Origin: Toxorhynchites rutilus septentrionalis
Lineage: Eukaryota > Arthropoda > Insecta > Diptera > Culicidae
Assembly (NCBI RefSeq): GCF_029784135.1
Contig: NC_073746.1
Location: 152,120,556-152,184,555, forward strand
Direction: 5' to 3'
Length of the DNA: 64,000 nucleotides
The notes beneath the pieces were generated by a model that was not told the origin of the DNA, did not search any database, and saw nothing but the letters and a program-made list of their open reading frames with translations. Positions 56,327-64,000 of the stretch are shown piece after piece. Made by a program: the position numbers and the translations under genes. Position 1 is the stretch's first letter, and each line of letters starts with the position of its first letter.

Positions 56327-57174
56327 GTTCAGTCACTAACCGTTCATCTTATTGAATCAGTTCTTTTGAACCGTTCTTCCGTTCTTTCGTTCAGCGGTAT
56401 TAAAAACAACATAGAATGTTAGCTGGAACCCCACATCAATAGACAGCTATTCATTGATAGTGATGCGCACAAAATATGCAATTTTTCGTATTTTCTGTTA
56501 GGACAAAACACTGGTTCTATGTAAAATCATGTTTCAAAATGGTTCATTCAGAGAAAAAAATTCAGCAGCGATTATTTTTTCAATTTTCACTAACAATCAA
56601 TCATACAAACAATCACGAAAACACGTACGCGCAACAGGCCATACAATGGATTGAAAGCAACGCAAAAACTTTTTTCTCAACTTGCCCTCACTAGAAGATT
56701 TTATGTTTACCTAATTCATGAATCACCCCAGCTTCTCCCAGATGCTTTTCTGATAATCAGGAAGTATATGAATGTTATGAGGGAATTGAAAAAATACATG
56801 AAATTGAAAAGGTGTAGCTTTGCTTTTAAAACTACAAAAACCTAATTTAATTCTTAACCCTAAACTGAGTATACATCAACATAAACCCTGCGTTACATGA
56901 ATTTTGCTCGTAAATGACAATATCGATTTATTTTCTTACAAGCGTTCCCGTTATATTTATCCATTCCGTCCAGCGCAAATCATTTCAGTTGAACTCATTC
57001 GTTCGCAAACAGTTCGCCCGCAAACTGTTCGTTCTCAAACAGTTCTTTCCCATACAGTTGACTCGCAAGCAGTTCATTCTGAATCAGTTCGTTCACAAAC
57101 AGTTCTTTCGGAATCAGTTCGTTCACAAACCGTTCGCTCGCAATCAGTTCATGGGGCGAGCTACCGTTCTTTAA

Positions 57175-58393
57175 CACTCCTATACTCGCGCATTGGTCTG
57201 TCAGACCGAGAAATCAATAATTCGTTCATTTCTCAGAAAATATCAACACTACGAATTTGCGATTCTCTCTAGCTTCGTTATTCGTCGTTCGTCATCGTAT
57301 GGCGTATCGCATGTGTTGGTACAAAAGGGACGTGTACCACTTCTTTAACACTTTCGGTCTGACACACCGACGCGAATATAGGAGTAACTTTTTTGGACAA
57401 GTGCCTTTTTTCATATTCTAGAATATTGTTGAATGAAATGTATAAATTAATATTAGTGGCGTGGAATGTTTATTGAATATAATGTATAAGATCATTACCA
57501 GACTATTCTAATTTGATTTCAGGCCCTTTTATCACTGGATCATACGTTCAAAAGCAAAATATAAATGTTTGACTTTCGTATGGTTATTCGCTAAATATAA
57601 CGGTCATACATATACACACTTGTGAAAGAATTTCACTTGTGGAAGAATTGTAAACAGTAAACTATAAACTAATCGGTGGCTTATGGTTTTCAACAGTTAC
57701 AGTTTCGGGGATAATTTTTTATAATGGACAATATCGACAAGAAAATAAGTAAAAGAAAAGGAAGTTCCTAGAAATTCTTTTATATCATCTTTTAATGCAC
57801 CATCTAAAAAAAGTATTATATCTTAGTTTGCCAAGAATACAGAGACAAAGAATATTAGAAATATGCAAACTTTATATTCCAGAACCTTTATCATCTGGTA
57901 ATTATCTAGAAAGTCATTATATATTCTTCTCTTCGATAAAAGACCCGAAAAACACGCAACAACTGCATGAAATGTAAAAAATATGTTTGTTTCGAGCGTG
58001 CAGTTATGCTATGTTCTGATCCTTACTCCAATGAAACCACAATCGATTAATACGTTTTTTGTTGTTTTATAGCTCTTTATACTTCCATGAAATATGTTCA
58101 GTTGCTTACTTTTAATTAATAACAGTGAAAAATTTTAAATTCGTTATTGGTGCTGGAGTATCATAAATTACTCTGTTTTGAGGAGGCTGAATTATATGAC
58201 TACTAAAACTGAATGAAGATGAAGAAAACATATTTTATGGAGTTTTACCATTCAATTATACCCTATTCTTTAAATAAATGCTAATAAAGCCTGAAAAATA
58301 CACAATGGCTACATTACAGAAAAGTTCAATTTTCGGTCTGTGACACCGTGCGCGAGTATACGTGTTATGATTTTGCACGCGAGTACAGGAGGG
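57175..58393. mobile_element. TTAA-target (piggyBac-type) element, non-autonomous
   Basis: It is flanked by TTAA at 57171-57174 and 58394-58397. The termini CACTCCTATACTCGCGC and (reverse complement) CCCTCCTGTACTCGCGT pair with a few mismatches. Subterminal copies of CGGTCTG-ACAC and GCGAGTATA occur at both ends (57195, 57355, 58333, 58350). A 60-codon open frame at 57795-57977 is not recognised as a transposase. It is inserted in the right hAT-like copy. Confidence 0.75.
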
Positions 58394-58954
58394 TTAAAAA
58401 AGAACGACCTTTCGTTCTCTTTTTTTTTGCGATCTAGTTCTTTCATACCGTTCGTGAAAGGTTTGCCCATCACTAAAGAAGACAAAGGATTAAGTGATTG
58501 AAGATTTGGTGCATCCATTGAAAATCATCGGCTATCATTTGAATACTGATGAATAATGTGTTTTAATAAATTACTGATTTAATATCTGTTCCCTATGACA
58601 AATATCCGGAATCATGCAGAAAACCAGTCGGTCAATCGTAAGTAAGAGAAATATTCACTAACGGCTGATCGACTTTTTATAAAAACAATCGTAAATTTAA
58701 TGAAAGTCGATTGAAAAAAAAATGAAAATGAAAATTAATTTTATAGAATTTTAACTTTCCGGTAAAAGAACGAATTATATTAGGCTGTCAAAAAAGTCCT
58801 GCGGTAATTCCGCGAAGTGTCGTTGTAAGGGCGTAGTTCTAGTTGTATTCATTGGATCGAGTCATACTATAGCTTGTTGGAAAGGTGCGCTATAATATAG
58901 TCCTTGACAGTGTTTTGTTTGGTTAAGTCGTTCGTGAGTTATAGTGTCGCAAAT

Positions 58955-60245
58955 ATGGAGCAAAATAAAGAGAAAATCCGACATATTTTACAGTACTACT
59001 ATGACAAAGGCAAAAATGCATCTCAAGCTGCCAATAAAATTTGTGCAGTTTATGGACCCGATACAGTTTCCATTTCCACCGCACAACGATGGTTTCAACG
59101 TTTTCGTTCTGGTGTAGAGGTCGTCGAAGATGCGCCACGCTCCGGAAGGCCTGTCGTCGAAAATTGCGACAAAATCGCTGAATTAGCCGAGAAAGACCGG
59201 CATAGTAGCAGCCGTAGCATCGGCCAAGAGCTGGGGATAAGTCATCAAACCGTTATTAACCATTTGAAGAAGCTTGGATTCACAAAGAAGCTCGATGTAT
59301 GGGTGCCACACACGTTGACGCAAAAAAACATCTTTGACCGTATCTTGTGCTCCCGTGGCCGAGTGGTTAGCGTCATAACTAACATGCCGGGGGTTCGGGT
59401 TCAATTCCCGTTCTGGTCGGGGGAATTTTTCGTCAAAGAAATTTCCTCCGACTTGCACTGTGATCACGCGTAATCTAGAGCTTGCCACTCAGAATGCATT
59501 CAAGGCGTGTTATTTGGCATAGAAATCTCAACTAAGTACTAATAAAAATGACGCAAGTAATACTACGTTGAGACGGCGAAGTTCCTCTAGGAACGTTAGT
59601 GCCATTGAAGAAGAAGACCGTATCGACGCATGTGAATCGCTGCTGAATCGCAACAAAATCGACCCGTTTTTGAAGCGGATGGTGACTGGCGATGAAAAGT
59701 GGGTCACTTACGACAACGTGAAGCGCAAACGGTCGTGGTCGAAGCCCGCTGAAGCGGCTCAGACGGTGGCCAAGCTCTCATAAACGGCCAGGAAGGTTCT
59801 GCTGTGTGTTTGGTGGGATTGTCAAGGAATATTCTATTATGAGCTGCTTCCCTATGGCCAAACGCTCAATTCGGACCTGTACTGCCAACAACTGAACCGC
59901 TTGAAGGTAGCACTCATGAAGAAGAGGCCATCTTTGATAAACAGAGACCGCATTGTCTTCCATCAGGACAACGCCAGGCCACACACTTCTCTGGTGACGC
60001 GCCAGAAGCTCCGGGAGCTCGGATGGGAGGTTCTTTTGCATCCGCCGTATAGTCCGGACCTTGCACCTGTTTTTTCCATGGCGAACGAGCTAGGTAGTCA
60101 GAAGTTAGCCACAAAAGAGGCCTGTGAAAATTGGCTATCCGAGTTTTTTGCCAATAAGGAAGCGAGCTTCTATAACAGGGGTATTATGAAGTTGGCATCT
60201 CGTTGAGAACAAGTCATCGAACAAAACGGCGCTTATTTGACTTAA
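58955..60245 (+). pseudogene. Mariner (DD34D) transposase, inactivated
   Basis: It starts MEQNKEKIRHILQYYYDKGK with the paired HTH region (KISTAQRWFQRF-like, then SRSIGQELGISHQTVINHL). It continues to FTKKLDVWVPHTLTQKNIFD, where a SINE enters at 59345. It resumes DACESLLNRNKIDPFLKRMV. The first catalytic Asp is in TGDEKWVTYDN (59691-59693) and the second in FHQDNARPHTS (59967-59969). The lesions are: the SINE; TAA at 59780-59782 replacing a Leu; loss of the segment after YSPDLAP, including the third catalytic Asp of the SDYHLF block; and TGA for Trp at about 60204. The natural stop is at 60243-60245. The DNA is otherwise well preserved. Confidence 0.93.
59345..59615 (+). mobile_element. tRNA-derived SINE with GAA tail, copy 2
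   Basis: This is the same family as 20713-20988, nearly identical. Box A TGGCCGAGTGGTTAGCG and box B GGTTCAATTCCC are intact. The 9-bp duplication GACCGTATC (59336-59344, 59616-59624) is perfect. It has split the mariner transposase frame, so it is younger than that copy. Confidence 0.95.
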
Positions 60246-60324
60246 AACAGATTATTGTAACTAATTTTATGAACAAATGAAAATTCAAAAAAAAAAACCG
60301 CAGGACTTTTTTGACAGCCTAATA

Positions 60325-61511
60325 TTTAAATTTGATTATAGTTATAGCATTGTTATCTAGGTAAAAAGTACGATAAATCATTGATTGACATTCGAAATAG
60401 TCTGCTGCCAACAGATTCCGTTACCGACCAGTAAAAGCGTTGTAATAAAATGAACAGCGCGTACAGATTCTAACCGAGTGAAGCTTCACAACAATAATGC
60501 GACAAACCATAAATAACGTAGAAAAATATTCAGCCGCTTCACCCACTGTGCAACCCAAACGCAATGCGCCAGAGAATTTAGAAGAGAAGCATCGCTCCAC
60601 AGCGGACACCATTGCCGTTGCCGTATGTTACCGGGTCCCGGTTTCGCAGATCATGAGCAACATGAACACACACATGTTCTGCTTATGGGTTTTCTATGTT
60701 TTCCCCCCACAAACCATCGCGCGAAACAGAGGGGGGCGGTGACGCGACGCGAGGAGCGCCAAGGTGCGATAGGTGAATATCAAGTTGTAAGCTATTTTGC
60801 ATTCTTTTTCAGTCCGACAAGAGATTATCAGGTCGTAAAAAACACCACCTCGGAGGTGCCCGCAAGTTCCGGATTTTTGTTTTCTTTTTTTTCTTCTTCT
60901 TTTTACGTTCAGCTGCTGCACCACCCTGGCAATTGACCACCTCCCGCCGCCTGAGCTTATGTGATGTTTGTGAGAAACTTGGCCACTGAAATAGCCCAGC
61001 AATTAGGTATGCACACTTGCAGGGTATGATTTCGAACCAATCTCATAGCATGAGCCTAGATCTACGCCACTTGCCAGCTTGCGGGATCATCAGATGTCGA
61101 TTTGTTTGGGGTTCAAAACAGTTATGCGCGAGACACCGCTTCCTCTTCTCGGCCTAAACCTGCCTCAAATCACCGTAATTCACCTGCCGAACGAAGTACA
61201 ATTTTCGAACGATTCATCAAACCGAAACGATGGTGCGAAGCGAGAGGAAAAACGCACGCTTTAATCTCTCCATTATCACCCGTGGATAAATTGGATGTTT
61301 ATCGGAGATTAAAAGGTGTAGGAAAGTAATTTCCTGCCCCTAGGTGAGAAGCAAGCGAAAGCGAAAATCAACAGTAAATCACTTGCTTGCTTGCTTCCCC
61401 GATCCATCATAATATTCCACAACTATGAGCTGTTTTTCATTCACAAATTTTTCAGCATTCCATCGCAAGTGGGGAAGAATCGTGTTGAAGAACGAGAGAT
61501 TTCAATCTTCA
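60325..61511. other. GC-richer unique region, no gene proven
   Basis: 60400-61330 lacks repeats and is CpG-richer than its flanks (for example GCGGTGACGCGACGCGAGGA near 60740). Open frames at 60497-60742 and 60625-60936 have no recognisable domain. Like 47860-49760 it could hold an upstream exon or control region of the large gene, or belong to another gene. Confidence 0.4.
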
Positions 61512-61628
<117 letters not shown>

Positions 61629-61739
61629 GGATTTCTGTCTGTCTGTCTGTCTGATTCTTATGGACTCGAAAACTGCTGAACCGATCGACATGAAAATTAG
61701 TATGTAGGGGTTTTTGGGACCGGGGAAGGTTTTCGTGAT

Positions 61740-62890
61740 AGTTTGAGACCCCTCCCCCTCTGAGGGGGGGCTGCCATACAAATGAAACACAAATTTCTGC
61801 TTTACTTGAGAATTAATCAAGCAAATGAAACCAAATTAGGCATATGAAGGTTTTAGGGTGCAATAAATGTTTCTATGATGGCTAGACACTCCACCCCCCT
61901 CTCTAAAGAGGGGGCTGCCATACAAATGGAACACAAATTACTGCATTACTCGAGAATTTATCAAGCAAATGAAACCAAATTAGGCATATGAGGTTTCAGG
62001 GTGCAATAAATGTTTCTATGGTGGTAAGACACTCCTCCCCCCTCTTTAAGGGGGGAAGGGGGTGCTACCATACAAATAAAATACAAATTTCAGCATTACT
62101 CGAGAATTAATCAAGCAAATGAAACCAAATTAGGCATATGGAGGCTTTAGGGTGCAATAAATGTTTATATGGTGGTTAGACACTCAACCCACCTCTCTAA
62201 GGGGATGAGGGGGGGGGTTGGTCTGCCATCCAAATTAAACACATATTTCTGCATTACTTGAGAATTAATCAAGAAAATGAAACCAAATTTGGCATGTGGA
62301 GGTTTTAGGGTGCAATAAATGTTTCTATGATGCTTAGAAACTCCAACCCCCCCCCCCCGTACCCCTCTCTAAGGGGCTGCCATACAAATGGAATACAAAT
62401 TTCGGTATTACTAGATAACTAATCAAGCAAATGAAACCAAAGTAGGCATATGGAAGTTTTAGGGTGCTTCTCTGAGGGGGGGCTGCCATACAAATGTAAC
62501 ACAAATTTTTGCATTACTCGTGAATTAATCAAGCAAATGAAACCAAATTAGGCATATGGGGGTTTAAGGATGCAATATATGGTTCTATGGTGGCTAGACA
62601 CACCACCCCCCTCTCTAAAGAGGGGGGGGAGGCTGCCATACAAATGAAAGACTAATTTTTGTATAACTCGAAAAATAATCAAGTAAATGGAGCCAAATTT
62701 GGCATGCGAAGGTTTTAGGGGACACGAAACGTTTCTATGGTGAATTCACTCCTCCCCTCTCTCTGAGGGGGGCTGCCATACCAATGAAATACAAACTTCT
62801 GCATAACTCAAGAACTAATCAAGCACAATTTGGTGGTATGATGGTTTGTCACCCCTCCCTCCTCTGGAATGGAGAGGGGATCCCATAAAA
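61740..62890. repeat. Minisatellite of about 95-165 bp units inside the Helitron
   Basis: About nine units each contain GGCTGCCATACAAATG, AATTAATCAAGCAAATGAAA, CCAAATTAGGCATATG, AGGGTGCAATAAATGTTTCT and a C-rich block before the next unit. Unit starts are near 61770, 61913, 62064, 62223, 62387, 62482, 62633, 62772 and 62872. Length varies mainly in the C/G-rich block. The same unit, three times, is in the Helitron at 50318-51176. Confidence 0.9.
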
Positions 62891-63471
62891 ATGTTACACA
62901 TATTTCAACCAAAAATATTCCAATCAAACATGACAATTGAAAATTTTCGGAAAAGTCTGAAGGAAAAAGGGAAAGTTCGGAAAATTAAATTCCCATATGT
63001 TCTACAATTACATAGTGACAAGCGTTGTTAGTCCATTTGATGTTTGCGATAACGATATATCTTTATCTTCTTCTATCTATACAAATAAAAATGGATTGCC
63101 GATTATGTTGATAAGGTCAAAACTCGAGGAAGGAATTGTCCGATTTAGGGCTGTCTTTATTCTATCGTATTCTCTGTATGAAACATTTATTCCATGTAAC
63201 GGAGAAACATGATATTTGCAAGTGGTTGAAAAATCTTGAACGAGAATTGTGTCAGAAATAATCTGATATTATAATGATGAGTTTTTGTAGAAGTACTAGG
63301 AATTTTATAGTAAAAGGTAAATTCAACAGGATCGATTGAAGGTTCAATCAATGAAAAGTTCTGCGTTTTACACATGAATTTGCGCTTAGTAAAAAAAAAC
63401 CGTGAATATTTGAAGGTATTGATAACAAAAAACAAATTTTGGACGGAACGAAGTTTGCCGGGTCAGCTAGT

Positions 63472-64000
63472 TTGAAATAAAGACAAGTCATCGAAAATCT
63501 CACGATATGTGTTGATTCCAAAAATAGTGAAAACGCAGATGTCACCTCTACCGGGTATTTTTAACAATTTTAATTCGCAATTAAATCCAAAAATTATTGG
63601 CTGAAACTGGCAAAACGCACATGCTGCATTTTAACTGTTTTAAATTCATCACAAGTGCATTGGACGAACAGATACCAATCAACGATTGATGGATCACAAA
63701 AACCACCTGACCAAAGTGCAACAAAGTGCCCAGATGATGATCGTAATTTAACGTTTAATGTCCCCTGTGACCTCCATACATGCAAAGAAACGCGCACACA
63801 CATACACACACCTTGCACACAAAAGGGAAAGACACAAACAACAGCTATGACCGTTCCGATCCGGAGCAATGTGCGGTGCTATTCAGCCATAAACCCCCGG
63901 TTTGCCCACCCGCACCTTACGCGCCATTCCACTACACTTCCAACCTCCCGCTATGGCTGAGGCAGCAAAAATGACGGTGACGATCATTCGGCATGAATCG
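63472..64000. other. Unique-looking DNA, no gene recognised
   Basis: From 63600 the composition is balanced, with a CACACACATACACACACC run at 63794-63811. No protein was recognised in either strand. Confidence 0.35.

Larger units (their letters stand above)
55858..58475 (-). mobile_element. hAT-like non-autonomous element, right copy, with two nested elements
   Basis: The ends TAGAGATGGGCAAAACAGTT and (reverse complement) TAGTGATGGGCAAACCTTTC are flanked by ATGAAGAC/AAGAAGAC (55850-55857, 58476-58483; 7 of 8). It is collinear with 53820-54909 in reverse, including the GTTCGTTC minisatellite at 56985-57150. Two later insertions enlarge it: a 427-bp element at 55900-56326 and a TTAA element at 57175-58393. 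It has no transposase. Confidence 0.82.
58780..60322 (+). mobile_element. Mariner transposon interrupted by a SINE
   Basis: The terminal repeats TTAGGCTGTCAAAAAAGTCC (left) and its mirror GGACTTTTTTGACAGCCTAA (right) are perfect over about 25 bp and flanked by TA (58778-58779, 60323-60324). The total is 1543 bp. Without the 271-bp SINE and one 9-bp duplication it is about 1263 bp, a normal mariner length. Confidence 0.95.

Noticed and set aside
61740..62890. CRISPR-like array
   Set aside because: Units are long, variable and contiguous without unique spacers, inside a eukaryotic Helitron. It is a minisatellite.

Overview
The window looks like non-model insect nuclear DNA, most probably from a culicine mosquito of the Aedes type. 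The reasons are: low GC; very long introns; dense nested transposons with TA, TTAA, 8-bp and 9-bp target-site duplications (TSDs); a mosquito-type ITmD37E transposase; several tRNA-derived SINEs; mariner, Tc1, hAT, pogo-like, Helitron and non-LTR elements; and an insect-like U1 snRNA. The species is inferred, not shown.

Protein-coding host content is small. Four minus-strand exons (36156-35094, 9520-9284, 9020-8927, 8858-8340) have matching splice phases and form the middle of one large gene. It encodes a low-complexity nuclear-type protein with poly-Q, poly-A, poly-N and poly-S tracts, a PLDLS (CtBP-type) motif, a basic KRIK patch and the first part of a Polyhomeotic/SAMD7/11-like SAM domain. 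The first and second of these exons are separated by a 25.6-kb intron full of transposons. The SAM domain continues beyond the left edge. No 5' exon was found with confidence to the right.

The clearest non-coding host feature is a divergent (head-to-head) pair of U1 snRNA genes at 55119-55283 (-) and 55542-55706 (+). They share 258 bp of upstream DNA, with matching proximal promoter blocks at -58 to -40 on both sides. The minus copy has a changed Sm site. The pair sits between two inverted copies of one hAT-like element.

Layout by region. 0-7.6 kb: partial ITmD37E transposase, a long inverted repeat, Tc1 and non-LTR remnants, and an inverted MITE pair. 8.3-9.5 kb: three exons. 9.5-35 kb: the large intron, with hAT, Tc1/mariner, Helitron, foldback, SINE and pogo-like elements, a hAT containing a mariner, LTR and non-LTR remnants, and a Tc1 containing a TTAA element. 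35.1-36.2 kb: the large exon. 38-47 kb: old Tc1 remnants, foldback repeats and a pogo-like MITE nested in another element. 47.7-49.8 kb and 60.4-61.5 kb: GC-richer, apparently unique DNA. 50.3-58.5 kb: Helitron, a Mutator-like element with a SINE and a histone-type stem-loop, and the bracketed U1 locus. 58.8-60.3 kb: a mariner split by a SINE. 61.5-63.5 kb: a full-length Helitron with an internal minisatellite.

No CRISPR array, rRNA, operon or bacterial-type gene was seen. All identifications come from reading the sequence; no database was searched.
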